A stretch of 64,000 nt of DNA from Salinibacterium sp. SWN167 (lineage in GTDB: Bacteria > Actinomycetota > Actinomycetes > Actinomycetales > Microbacteriaceae): assembly GCF_015864665.1 (NCBI RefSeq), contig NZ_JADYWU010000001.1:1426001-1490000 (forward strand), in the 5' to 3' direction. How positions within the stretch are numbered: the first letter of the stretch is position 1; every line of letters begins with the position of its first letter. The notes below the pieces were generated by a model. That model did no database searches. It was not told the origin of the DNA and saw only the letters and a list, made by a program, of their open reading frames with translations. The position numbers and the translations under genes were made by a program. Of the stretch, positions 27,791-35,845 are shown piece by piece.

Positions 27791-28617
27791 TACTGTGCCA
27801 TCCATTCAGTCTTCAGATAATCGGTGTCTAGGTAACGTTCGGAAAGTTGCGTGCGGTACCACTCGTCTCGCTCTGCTTCATCGAGGGCTCGGTACTCCCG
27901 CCACAGGAGTCCGATGGCTACCCCGGCGTAAAGCTGGTAGTCGAGAACATGGGCGAGCGCCTCGTGGTCGTTCAGGAGTGCGTCGGCGCTTTCCGCGGTG
28001 AGCGTTTGAGGGGCCAACGTGACGAAGTCAGCGAAAGCTGCGCTCTCGACCGCTGCGAGTGAGTCAACGTGGGGTCGTCCTTCTGGGCGGGAATCGACGT
28101 ACGTCACGAGATCGTCGTACAGGTCGAGCCATTGGCTCCGTTGAGGCTCATCGAGCCAGAGTGCAGAGCTGAAGAGCATGAGGGCGTGGTGTCGGATCAT
28201 TGTGTAGTCGTCCACGAGCCCGTCGAGCTGAATCTGAAGAATGTCGTTTGTGATCGACATTTGGATGCGGCTGGTGTCGGTCAGCAATGTGCGGTACGAC
28301 GGGTTCGCGTCGAGCACGGGAGCGTAAGCGATCTCGATGAGTCGGAGAAAGAATGCTGCATTGGGAAGATGCCAAATGCGGCGAACTTCTTGGCTCGAGT
28401 CCAACCACGTCAACATGAAGTTTCCGAAAGTCCAGTCAGCCTCGTCGTCGGCGAGGACACCGACGACCTCGGCGCGATGCGCAACGGGCCCCGCTAAGGA
28501 GAGCAGGTGATCAGAATGCGACTGGGCCTTCGCTACCCACGCTGGCACATCAGCCGTGACAACGGGGGCACAGGTTGGTGCGTGGTGGTGAGGCGAGGGG
28601 AGTGAGGAAAGAGCCAC
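27790..28617 (-). CDS. Orphan protein, first gene of the nucleoside/ureide-urease unit
   Basis: Protein of 275 residues, family not recognised. It is mostly helical and acidic with no signal peptide or membrane helix, so probably cytoplasmic. Notable parts are a His run near residues 10-12 (SPHHHAPTCAP), WTFGNFMLTWLDSSQE, MIRHHALMLFSSALW and the C-terminal WREYRALDEAERDEWY. GTG start follows AAAGGAACC. It is the first gene after the LacI-type operator and its stop overlaps the amidohydrolase start. Its place suggests a catalytic or regulatory step specific to this pathway (inference). Confidence 0.75.
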   Translation of the reverse strand: MALSSLPSPHHHAPTCAPVVTADVPAWVAKAQSHSDHLLSLAGPVAHRAEVVGVLADDEADWTFGNFMLTWLDSSQEVRRIWHLPNAAFFLRLIEIAYAPVLDANPSYRTLLTDTSRIQMSITNDILQIQLDGLVDDYTMIRHHALMLFSSALWLDEPQRSQWLDLYDDLVTYVDSRPEGRPHVDSLAAVESAAFADFVTLAPQTLTAESADALLNDHEALAHVLDYQLYAGVAIGLLWREYRALDEAERDEWYRTQLSERYLDTDYLKTEWMAQ

Positions 28618-28673
28618 AGCCTTGGTTCCTTTCGAATCGCCGGATGAACGTGCGATGTGAGGTTTGTTTAGCG

Positions 28674-28689
28674 ATCTACGCGGGTAGAT
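28674..28689. promoter_or_regulatory. LacI-type operator O1 at the operon start
   Basis: ATCTACGCGGGTAGAT, with perfect 6-bp arms (ATCTAC/GTAGAT) around the centre GCGG. It begins six bases downstream of the -10-like box of the leftward promoter, so a bound repressor would cover the transcription start. The same 14-bp core occurs in inverted orientation at 28822-28835. Confidence 0.7.
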
Positions 28690-28694
28690 TGTGG

Positions 28695-28726
28695 ACTATA
28701 CAAACAGACCGCTTTGTCAGGGTCAA
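28695..28726 (-). promoter_or_regulatory. Promoter of the 15-gene minus-strand unit
   Basis: On the minus strand TTGACC (28721-28726) and TATAGT (28695-28700) lie 20 bp apart. This spacing is long; TTGTAT, 17 bp from TTGACC, is an alternative -10. The start codon of the first gene is about 75 bp further on. Confidence 0.5.
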
Positions 28727-28819
28727 GCACTAATTTTGAAAACGGACCACTGATTACGCAGATTTAACGTCTGAGAAACATGTAAATTTGCGTGAATTCT
28801 TTCTGCACGCATGTTTATT

Positions 28820-28835
28820 GCCTACCCGCGTAGAT
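28820..28835. promoter_or_regulatory. LacI-type operator O2 upstream of the regulator gene
   Basis: GCCTACCCGCGTAGAT on the plus strand; its reverse complement shares the 14-base core ATCTACGCGGGTAG with O1. Centre-to-centre distance to O1 is 146 bp, close to 14 helical turns, which would allow a DNA loop (inference). Confidence 0.7.
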
Positions 28836-28970
28836 ATTTTTCGGGTAAAGTGATTTTTCTTTAGCCATCCACCCTGGATTGCGACATGATCGTTTATGCG
28901 GCGTGTGCGCCGTCAACGTGCTTTGAACGGCACAGGGGAAAGCACTGCTGAACGGGGAATCGGATACACC

Positions 28971-29987
28971 GTGGTAACCAGAGACGATGTTGCTCGCGAA
29001 GCGGGAACCTCTACTGCCGTTGTCAGTTACGTCATGAACAACGGCCCCCGCAATGTTGCGGCGCCGACGAAACAGCGTGTGCTCGATGCGGTCGCTCGGC
29101 TCGGTTACCGCCCTAATGCCACTGCTCGTGCTTTGGCCTCAGCTTCCAGCACGGTATTGGGGCTGATCGCTTCGGACATCACCAACCCCTACTGCAGCGA
29201 GCTTGCCATCGAGGTGGAGAACTCCGCACTTGCCCGTGGCCATTCTCTGCTGCTCGGAAACGCCATGAATAGCGATGAGAGGCAAGCACGCCACCTTCGG
29301 TCGTTCATGGAGCACCAAGTGCGCGGGATTCTCTTCGTCGGAAGCACGGACGAGCGTCGTTCAAGTCATGAAGAGACGTCTAGTGTGCTTGAGGGCAACC
29401 ACACACCACTCGTGTTTTTCGACCGCCCGGCAAGCGAGCTTGGAGCGACCGCGATACTGGTCGACAACCGTGGTGGAGGTTTCGCCGCCACCTCTCACCT
29501 ACTCGACCACGGGTACGAATCCGTTGCGTGTTTCTCTGGCCCGGCGCACCTGTATGGAGTCAGCGACCGACTAGCCGGGTGGGGCGATGCTCTCAAGGCA
29601 AAGGGTATGAAGGTCGACGACCACGAGGTATTCGAGAGCGAATTCGATCGCTACAGCGCTTTCGCGCTCGCACGGGATATTTTTGCGCGACCCACGCGCC
29701 CGCGGGCAATCTTCGTCCATAGTGATGAGCAAGCGTTCGGAATCATGACCGCGGCGACGCAAGCGGGGCTCAGCATTCCCGAGGACCTGGCGCTCATTTC
29801 TTTCGATGGGCTCAAGGAATCGAGCATCGTCTTGCCCCGCCTCACGACCGTCCAGCAACCGTTCCACACTGCGGCCTCGCTCGGGGTGGATGTTCTTCTT
29901 GACGCAACTCCGGGTTCTCAAGAAGCGCCCCACAATCGTGTTCTTCCGCTGGACCTCACCATTCGTGAAAGTTGCGGCTGCAGATAA
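28971..29987 (+). CDS. LacI-family transcriptional regulator
   Basis: Repressor-type regulator of 338 residues. The N-terminal helix-turn-helix reads TRDDVAREAGTSTAVVSYVMN, followed by the hinge helix NATARALASASS and a periplasmic-binding-protein-like ligand domain (LGLIASDITNPYCSELAIEVE, seen as its SDITNPY core). I prefer the GTG start at 28971 because LacI proteins begin just before the helix-turn-helix; an in-frame ATG at 28896 would add 25 residues. It is divergent from the catabolic unit and the likely reader of the two operators. Effector unknown. Confidence 0.92.
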   Translation: MVTRDDVAREAGTSTAVVSYVMNNGPRNVAAPTKQRVLDAVARLGYRPNATARALASASSTVLGLIASDITNPYCSELAIEVENSALARGHSLLLGNAMNSDERQARHLRSFMEHQVRGILFVGSTDERRSSHEETSSVLEGNHTPLVFFDRPASELGATAILVDNRGGGFAATSHLLDHGYESVACFSGPAHLYGVSDRLAGWGDALKAKGMKVDDHEVFESEFDRYSAFALARDIFARPTRPRAIFVHSDEQAFGIMTAATQAGLSIPEDLALISFDGLKESSIVLPRLTTVQQPFHTAASLGVDVLLDATPGSQEAPHNRVLPLDLTIRESCGCR

Positions 29988-30003
29988 TGGCTGGCTCGGC
30001 CTG

Positions 30004-30639
30004 CTAAGACTCGTCCTTCTCGTCCTTGTTGCGCTTCGCAGTAATCAAGAAGATCGCTACTCCCGCAACTAAGACCAAGGCGATTGCTCCGCCCACGAGC
30101 ACGACCGTGCCGGCGTCTGCGGCAGCAGCGTCACTATCCGCTTCGTCCTGCGCTGGGTCGGTTGCATCTGCCGGGGGAGTGGACTCCTCAAGTGTTCCGC
30201 CGCCACAGACTGGAGGCCCGCTCAGTGGGTCGGAGATCGTCTGGTCGGCATCCGGTTTCCACGTGAAGTCGATTTCGTCTGACACGGTGTGGCCATCGGC
30301 GGAGACCAGTTGCCAGAGCATCCGGTAGTCGCCTGCTTCACCCAGGGTCGCGCCGGTCGACAGCGTTGCATCGCGGATGGTGAAGCAACCGTCACCGTAG
30401 TACCCGCCGCTCGAATCCAAGATCTGAATCGCGAACCCGCCGCCGTCACCCGCAAGGTCGAGCAGGGTGTCGTTTGTGGTGACCGAGAACTCGTCGGGGA
30501 GCACGGTGAGGGTGTCGCCCTCAAGCGGCGTGCTTTCGACGAGGTAGTTGTGCGCGTACGCGGGCGCGGCCACGAGCAGCGTGAGTGCTGCTAGCGTGGC
30601 CGCGCCGAACGCGGCGCCTCTGCGAATAGCTTGACGCAT
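30004..30639 (-). CDS. CopC-domain copper-binding protein with C-terminal membrane anchor
   Basis: Exported protein of 211 residues. The signal peptide ends AYA, so the mature protein starts at His30 (HNYLVESTPLEG), the N-terminal copper ligand of CopC proteins. The CopC fold follows, with SADGHTVSDEIDF typical of the family's end. A Pro/Asp-rich linker leads to one membrane helix (about 177-200) and a basic tail. It converges on the LacI gene and is 8 bp downstream of the YcnI-type gene, so both belong to one copper unit. Confidence 0.9.
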   Translation of the reverse strand: MRQAIRRGAAFGAATLAALTLLVAAPAYAHNYLVESTPLEGDTLTVLPDEFSVTTNDTLLDLAGDGGGFAIQILDSSGGYYGDGCFTIRDATLSTGATLGEAGDYRMLWQLVSADGHTVSDEIDFTWKPDADQTISDPLSGPPVCGGGTLEESTPPADATDPAQDEADSDAAAADAGTVVLVGGAIALVLVAGVAIFLITAKRNKDEKDES

Positions 30640-30647
30640 AGGGTGAA

Positions 30648-31367
30648 CTACTTTGCGGTGGGGCGGCGGAAGGCGAAGGCTGCTACGAGACCGGCGAGGC
30701 CAGCGACGAGGCCGGCGATGCCGAGACCGCGGGCAACCGGGTCGCCGCTGCTTGCGGAATCGGCGGAGTGCATTTCCTCTTCGGTTTCGTCAGCGTCGTG
30801 GTCACCAGTGTCGCTGTCAGCTGCAGCGTCGTGGTGGTCGACCGCCTCGTCGTTGACGTAGAGGATCGGCGCCGGCTTCTCTGCATCCTCTTCGACACCG
30901 TTCCAGCTCACGACGCTGCCATCGGTGTAGCTCTGGTCTGCTGCGAGTACGACACTTCCGACATCAGGAACCGGGCCGAGGGAGACGGGCAGCAGCAAGA
31001 GTCCGCCATCACCGAGCTCTGAGCCGGGCTGAGCGGTCCACACGATCGAGGTCACCGCCTCCGTGATCTCGCTTTCGCCGATCATGACAGGCTCGGGCAG
31101 TTCGCTGCGCACGAGTTGAGCATCCCAGCCGGCTACCGGCACGAAACGTACGCTCGTGAAGGGAGTGTCGGTAGGCAAAAACAGCTCAACCCGGTTCGTC
31201 TTTTCGGTTTCAGATTCGTTGGGAACCTTGACCGTGATGAGGGCGTAGTCGCCAGGGTTTGCCTGACCGGGATCGATCGTGACGTGGGCCATGGCGGCGA
31301 GTGGTGCTGCAATGGCGAGGGCGGCTCCCGCCGAGAGCGCGAGTGCAGCTTTAGTGAAATTCTTCAT
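30648..31367 (-). CDS. YcnI-family (DUF1775) copper-binding membrane-anchored protein
   Basis: Exported protein of 239 residues. Its signal peptide ends AMA, leaving mature His28 (HVTIDPGQANPGDYA), as in YcnI where the N-terminal His binds Cu(II). The DUF1775 domain spans about 28-165; a His/Asp/Glu-rich linker follows (DHHDAAAD, GDHDADETEEE), then one membrane helix and a basic end. Start ATG 31367 has GAGAAAG upstream; a longer frame back to 31865 is a shadow of the next gene. It is co-encoded with CopC. Confidence 0.9.
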   Translation of the reverse strand: MKNFTKAALALSAGAALAIAAPLAAMAHVTIDPGQANPGDYALITVKVPNESETEKTNRVELFLPTDTPFTSVRFVPVAGWDAQLVRSELPEPVMIGESEITEAVTSIVWTAQPGSELGDGGLLLLPVSLGPVPDVGSVVLAADQSYTDGSVVSWNGVEEDAEKPAPILYVNDEAVDHHDAAADSDTGDHDADETEEEMHSADSASSGDPVARGLGIAGLVAGLAGLVAAFAFRRPTAK

Positions 31368-31432
31368 TAGTTTCTTTCTCAAAAGGGGTCGCGAAAGTGC
31401 GACAAATATCGGGGATGCTGGGCGGCGTAGTG

Positions 31433-32011
31433 CTAAACCGCAGGCATGGTGGCTGGTGGGCCCCGATAACGCGTGATGGAGAGAACTCGTGCAACAAGCG
31501 GCGTTGCCGGCGCTGCGACAGGCACAACGCGGAACTCGAGAATGCGTGTTCCGGCGATGCTCGCGGATGAGAGAAGCCGCGACACAAAGACGCGGGCCGT
31601 TTCGAACAGCCCCCAGAAGGCAACCTCGGCGTAGCGGAACATCAGGATAGTGATCACGGCGGCCGCGAGATGCGAGAGTGACATGGCAGAATCCGCGGTT
31701 TGCGCCGCCGAGCTGAAGTCGAATGTCATGGCCGCCATGTCGTGTGGCGCGATGCCTTCCGGTGCCAGCATTGAGCTGAAGAGCGTGTGATACATCCCCT
31801 GGCTGGCAAGAATGGCGGCGCTCAGGCGAACCATTGAGACGGTGCGTCCGGCCAACAGGGTGCAAATGGCGACTGAGATCACCAGCGAGACGCCAATACC
31901 GAACAGTGACGGAGCGACACCGCCCGCGATTTGGTGAGAAATAGCTGCCGCAAACGTTGCGAACAGCGCCGCGAGACTGCCACGAAGCACGCGCATGGCA
32001 CGGGTATGCAT
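31433..32011 (-). CDS. Membrane protein of the CopC/YcnI cluster, function unknown
   Basis: Protein of 192 residues with about four membrane helices (near 12-32, 35-56, 60-80 and 105-130). His and Met residues occur in and near helices (SQGMYHTLFSSMLAPEGIAPHDMAAM), which would suit copper handling but is not proof. A ribosome site AAGGAG precedes the ATG. It is the first gene of the cluster, 65 bp before the YcnI-type gene. No family recognised. Confidence 0.7.
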   Translation of the reverse strand: MHTRAMRVLRGSLAALFATFAAAISHQIAGGVAPSLFGIGVSLVISVAICTLLAGRTVSMVRLSAAILASQGMYHTLFSSMLAPEGIAPHDMAAMTFDFSSAAQTADSAMSLSHLAAAVITILMFRYAEVAFWGLFETARVFVSRLLSSASIAGTRILEFRVVPVAAPATPLVARVLSITRYRGPPATMPAV

Positions 32012-32200
32012 CGGGCTCCTTCTGATCGGCGGCGTTAGCTACTCAAGCCTAGTTCGTATTGCGGTGCTGCTAGATCGGGCGAGCACGGGCTGAGGGGATG
32101 AGGGAGACTCGCCGAAACGCCGCCGGTAATTGTGACGGAGACTGAACGAATATCGGGTTAGGCTCGTTATCAAGGTATTTACTCAAGGAGAGGAACCGGC

Positions 32201-33478
32201 ATGGCCCGAATTGGGGAAAGCGCGGACCTGCTCAAGTGTTCCTTCTGCGGCAAAAGCCAAAAGCAGGTACAGCAATTGATCGCCGGTCCGGGCGTCTATA
32301 TCTGCGACGAGTGCGTAGATCTGTGCAACGAGATCATTGAAGAGCGTCTTGCTGAAGCTGGCGAAGAAACGTCGAGCGAATTTGACCTGCCTAAGCCGCG
32401 TGAAATCTACGACTTCTTAGAGGAATACGTCATCGGCCAAGAAGCAGCTAAGCGCTCGCTTTCGGTAGCCGTCTATAACCACTACAAGCGTGTTCGTGCC
32501 CGCAATACCATCACTTCGGCAGATGCCGTGATTGATGATGTCGAGATCGCTAAGTCGAACATCCTGCTGATCGGTCCTACCGGTTGCGGAAAGACGTATC
32601 TCGCACAAACTCTCGCTAAGCGCCTCAATGTGCCCTTTGCCGTTGCGGATGCCACTGCGCTCACCGAGGCTGGCTACGTCGGCGAGGATGTCGAAAACAT
32701 TCTCCTCAAGCTTCTGCAGGCTGCTGACTATGACGTCAAGCGTGCTGAGACGGGCATCATCTACATCGATGAGATCGACAAGATCGCTCGCAAGGCAGAG
32801 AACCCCTCCATCACCCGCGACGTGTCAGGCGAGGGTGTGCAGCAAGCGCTCCTCAAGATTCTTGAAGGCACTGTCGCTTCTGTTCCGCCGCAGGGCGGTC
32901 GCAAGCACCCGCACCAAGAGTTCATTCAGGTGGATACCACCAACGTGCTCTTCATCGTTGCCGGTGCATTCTCTGGTCTCGAAGAGATCATCTCGAACCG
33001 TGCGGGCAAAAAGGGCATCGGCTTCGGTGCTCCGCTGCACAGCAAGGGCGACGATGTGAACCTCTTCGGCGAAGTTCTGCCAGAAGATCTCCACAAGTTT
33101 GGTCTCATCCCTGAGTTCATTGGTCGTCTGCCTGTTGTAACCACGGTTACACAGCTCGACCAGGTGGCTCTTATGGACATTCTGACAACGCCAAAGAATG
33201 CGCTCGTACGCCAGTACCAGCGCATGTTCGAAATCGACGGCGTTGAGCTTGAGTTTGAACGCGATGCACTCGAGTCAATCGCTGATCTTGCCGTGCTGCG
33301 TCAGACAGGTGCTCGTGGCCTTCGCGCGATTCTCGAAGAAGTGCTCGGTCCAATCATGTTCGATGTTCCATCCGACGAAACTGTTGGCCGCGTCATTGTG
33401 ACGAAGGCGGCCGTGCTGGAGAACGCAGCACCCACGATCATTCCTCGTGAACCCGTGCGTGCCGAGAAGTCGGCCTAA
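32201..33478 (+). CDS. clpX: ATP-dependent Clp protease ATP-binding subunit ClpX
   Basis: AAA+ unfoldase of 425 residues that feeds substrates to ClpP1P2. The N-terminal zinc domain has CSFCGKSQ and CDECVDLC (four Cys). Walker A is GPTGCGKT, with Cys where Ser is most common; Walker B is [10 protein letters not shown], and the pore and sensor-2 regions are normal ([22 protein letters not shown]). A strong AAGGAGAGG precedes the ATG. It stands alone here, 17.5 kb from clpP1P2, with a terminator directly after. Confidence 0.97.
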   Translation: MARIGESADLLKCSFCGKSQKQVQQLIAGPGVYICDECVDLCNEIIEERLAEAGEETSSEFDLPKPREIYDFLEEYVIGQEAAKRSLSVAVYNHYKRVRARNTITSADAVIDDVEIAKSNILLIGPTGCGKTYLAQTLAKRLNVPFAVADATALTEAGYVGEDVENILLKLLQAADYDVKRAETGIIYIDEIDKIARKAENPSITRDVSGEGVQQALLKILEGTVASVPPQGGRKHPHQEFIQVDTTNVLFIVAGAFSGLEEIISNRAGKKGIGFGAPLHSKGDDVNLFGEVLPEDLHKFGLIPEFIGRLPVVTTVTQLDQVALMDILTTPKNALVRQYQRMFEIDGVELEFERDALESIADLAVLRQTGARGLRAILEEVLGPIMFDVPSDETVGRVIVTKAAVLENAAPTIIPREPVRAEKSA

Positions 33479-33489
33479 CCGCACCGCAT

Positions 33490-33530
33490 AAAAGCGCAGG
33501 CGACCCACTGGGTCGTCTGCGCTTTTTCGT
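33490..33530 (+). terminator. Intrinsic terminator of clpX
   Basis: A 13-bp GC-rich stem with one wobble (GCGCAGGCGACCC with GGGTCGTCTGCGC), extended by A-T pairs, loop ACT, followed by TTTTTCGTTTT. It starts 12 bp after the clpX stop. Confidence 0.88.
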
Positions 33531-33622
33531 TTTCGGGCACGCACGCGACCGCGAACACGCCCGAAGTGTGCCTTCTGTCGCGCCGAAACACTGGGTTGCC
33601 TGTGCCGGTGGTCTCGTGGCCA

Positions 33623-33671
33623 TTGACAGAGAGACGCACTTAATTCTATGGTTTGTTTAGTCCTGAACTAA
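33623..33671 (+). promoter_or_regulatory. Promoter and candidate ROK operator before the alpha-glucoside operon
   Basis: A perfect -35 box TTGACA is at 33623-33628; TTCTAT or TCTATG near 33644-33650 is a possible -10. A palindrome TTAGTCCTGAACTAA (33657-33671) with 5-bp arms covers the likely start of transcription, 9 bp before the regulator ATG. TTAGT/ACTAA half-sites resemble those of XylR/NagC-type ROK regulators (recalled), so autoregulation is likely. Confidence 0.55.
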
Positions 33672-33680
33672 GGGGAACCA

Positions 33681-34898
33681 ATGGCGATTCGTCCGATGGC
33701 ACGTACCGATGTAAACCGGTCAGCAATCCTTGCTCACCTGGGTGCACACGGTCCGGCATCCCGTGCTGAGCTCGCTCGCACGCTGAGCCTCTCACCGGCG
33801 CTCATGACGCAACTCACTAAAGACCTGCTTCATGACGGACTTTTGCGAGAACTCGAACACCAGGCATCGCAGGGCGGACGACCGGCACGGATGCTCGGCC
33901 TCGTCTCGAGCGCTGGGCGCGCGGTTGGCGTGAAGGTGGCCTCCGATCACGTGGCATTCGTTGAGGTCGGAATCGATGGCACCGTGCTGCGAACGGCTAG
34001 CGAGCCCTTTGATGCCGCGGCGACCACCATGCTGATGTCACTCGCTGGGTTGCTTCGATCCTTCATCGCTGGCGGCTCATCCGCGCCGCTCCTCGGCATC
34101 GGAGTGGGCGTTCCCGGCTCCGTCGATTCTCAAGCCGCGGGGGTGGTGAGTTCCACGCAGCTGAAGTGGAACAACGTGCCGATCGGCGCAACTCTGCGTC
34201 GCGAACTGGGACTCCCCGTTCTCGTGGAAAACAACGTGAACGCTCTCGCGATGGCGGAGCGTCTCTACGGTCTCGGCCGTCGTCATCGCAACTTTCTCGC
34301 CGTGACGATTGGAACCGGTATCGGAGCCGCAATCGTGATTGACGGTCTCATCGTTCGCGGCTTCGGAGGTGGTGCTGGCGAAATCGGCCACATTCCGGTG
34401 CGTGAGGATGGTCCCCGCTGCACATGCGGAAACATCGGATGCCTTGAGACATTCGCGTCGGAGAGCGCGCTCGTGGCGACGGCTCGCGATCGCAACGTCA
34501 TCGCTCCCGGTGCAGGAGTTGCGGCACTCCGTGACGCAGCAGATCGTGGAAATCCGGCTGCCATCGCCGTCTTTGGCGAGGCTGGCCACCTGCTGGGCCG
34601 AGCAATTGCGGGGCTTGTGCACGTGCTCGATCCTGAGGTCGTGATCCTACTGGGGGAGGGCACAGCCGACTGGGGACACTGGTCTTATGGTTTCGAACCG
34701 GCTTTCCGCGCTGCGCTCATTCCCGCGCGACGGGGCATCCCGGTTGCTGTCGAGACCTGGCAAGACGCCAGTTGGGCTCAGGGCGCTGCCACTCTCGTAC
34801 TTGCGACTCCGTTCGACGCTGAGGGGATTGCGGGAGAACAGGGTGACCTCGTCCGTCAGCGTCTCGTGCAGCAGGCCTCCCCGCAGGAGCGCTCCTGA
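33681..34898 (+). CDS. ROK-family transcriptional regulator
   Basis: Regulator of 405 residues: N-terminal winged helix-turn-helix (about 15-75, with SRAELARTLSLSPALMTQL) joined to a sugar-kinase-like ROK domain. The ROK signature is complete (GTGIGAAIVIDG, EIGHIPV, and the zinc motif CTCGNIGCLE). It is the first gene of the sugar operon and overlaps the permease start (ATGA-type at 34898). It probably senses the imported sugar or a phosphosugar and controls this operon. Confidence 0.93.
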   Translation: MAIRPMARTDVNRSAILAHLGAHGPASRAELARTLSLSPALMTQLTKDLLHDGLLRELEHQASQGGRPARMLGLVSSAGRAVGVKVASDHVAFVEVGIDGTVLRTASEPFDAAATTMLMSLAGLLRSFIAGGSSAPLLGIGVGVPGSVDSQAAGVVSSTQLKWNNVPIGATLRRELGLPVLVENNVNALAMAERLYGLGRRHRNFLAVTIGTGIGAAIVIDGLIVRGFGGGAGEIGHIPVREDGPRCTCGNIGCLETFASESALVATARDRNVIAPGAGVAALRDAADRGNPAAIAVFGEAGHLLGRAIAGLVHVLDPEVVILLGEGTADWGHWSYGFEPAFRAALIPARRGIPVAVETWQDASWAQGAATLVLATPFDAEGIAGEQGDLVRQRLVQQASPQERS

Positions 34899-35845
34899 TG
34901 GTTCTCCCGACCGTTCTCAGAGCGCCAGCGGCGCCACCACCGCGATACGCGCCCCTCAGCCGAAAGAAGAAACGCGCTAGCGCAGGCTATGTGCTTACCG
35001 TGCTCGCATTCCTGCTGCCGAGCGCAATCCCGCTGACCCTCTTCGTGCTTGGACCCATGGTCGCGGCCGCGTGGATTAGCTTCACCGAGTGGAACCTGAT
35101 CACTCCGATGGAATTCATCGGATGGGAAAACTACCGTTCCCTTCTCGCCGACGAACGCACCGGGCAAGTCTTCCTGCACACCATCGGCTACATCGCCGGG
35201 TACCTGCCGCTCGTCTACATCGGGGGACTCGCGTTAGCGCTCGCGCTCAACCAAGCGCTCAAAGGGCGTTCGTTCTGGCGGGGCATCTACTTTCTGCCTG
35301 TCGTCACGAGTTGGATCGCCGTGGCCATTGTCTGGCGTTGGCTGCTTAACCCCAACAACGGTGTCGTCAACCTCGCGCTTGGCTGGTTCGGCATCGATGG
35401 CCCCGGTTGGTGGACCGACCCCGACTGGGCAATGGTCTCGATCATCCTTGCGAGCTCCTGGAAAGACCTCGGCTTCGTGATGGTCATCCTGCTCGCTGGG
35501 CTGCAGACGATCAACCCCGATCTGTATGACGCCGCCAAAGTCGATGGCGCTGGGGCGTGGAAGCGCTTCTTCAATGTCACGCTCCCGATGCTGAGCCCAA
35601 GCACGTTCTTTGTCATCGTGATCTCGCTGATCAATGGGTTCCAAGTCTTCGACCAGGTCTATGCAATGACGGGCGGCGGACCGGGCGGATCAACGCAGGT
35701 GGTCGTGCAGCAGATTTACGACCTCACATTCCGCTACGGCGCTGCGGGCGAAGCATCCGCCCTCTCCTGGTTGCTCTTCATCGTGATTCTCGCGGTTACC
35801 GTCATTCAAATTATTGGACAAAAGAGGTGGGTTCACTATGGCTAA
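34898..35845 (+). CDS. Sugar ABC transporter permease (MalF family)
   Basis: Permease of 315 residues with a basic N-terminus (SRKKKRASAG) and six predicted membrane helices. The EAA loop reads INPDLYDAAKVDGAGAWKRF, and MTGGGPGGSTQVVVQQIYD is typical of MalF-type subunits. It overlaps the regulator gene before it and the second permease after it, so translation is coupled. Likely cargo is an alpha-glucoside, judging from the hydrolases in the operon. Confidence 0.94.
   Translation: MVLPTVLRAPAAPPPRYAPLSRKKKRASAGYVLTVLAFLLPSAIPLTLFVLGPMVAAAWISFTEWNLITPMEFIGWENYRSLLADERTGQVFLHTIGYIAGYLPLVYIGGLALALALNQALKGRSFWRGIYFLPVVTSWIAVAIVWRWLLNPNNGVVNLALGWFGIDGPGWWTDPDWAMVSIILASSWKDLGFVMVILLAGLQTINPDLYDAAKVDGAGAWKRFFNVTLPMLSPSTFFVIVISLINGFQVFDQVYAMTGGGPGGSTQVVVQQIYDLTFRYGAAGEASALSWLLFIVILAVTVIQIIGQKRWVHYG

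Larger units (their letters stand above)
28618..28970. other. AT-rich divergent control region between the operon and the LacI gene
   Basis: This 353-bp gap is noticeably richer in A and T than its surroundings and contains no gene. It holds the two operator copies (28674-28689 and 28820-28835) and a leftward promoter; the middle (28727-28810) shows no further motif that I can name. No clear promoter could be assigned for the LacI gene. Confidence 0.8.

Noticed and set aside
14796-32011. Possible integrative element between clpP2 and clpX
   Set aside because: No integrase, transposase, attachment repeat or tRNA boundary is visible; only comparison with relatives can show an insertion.
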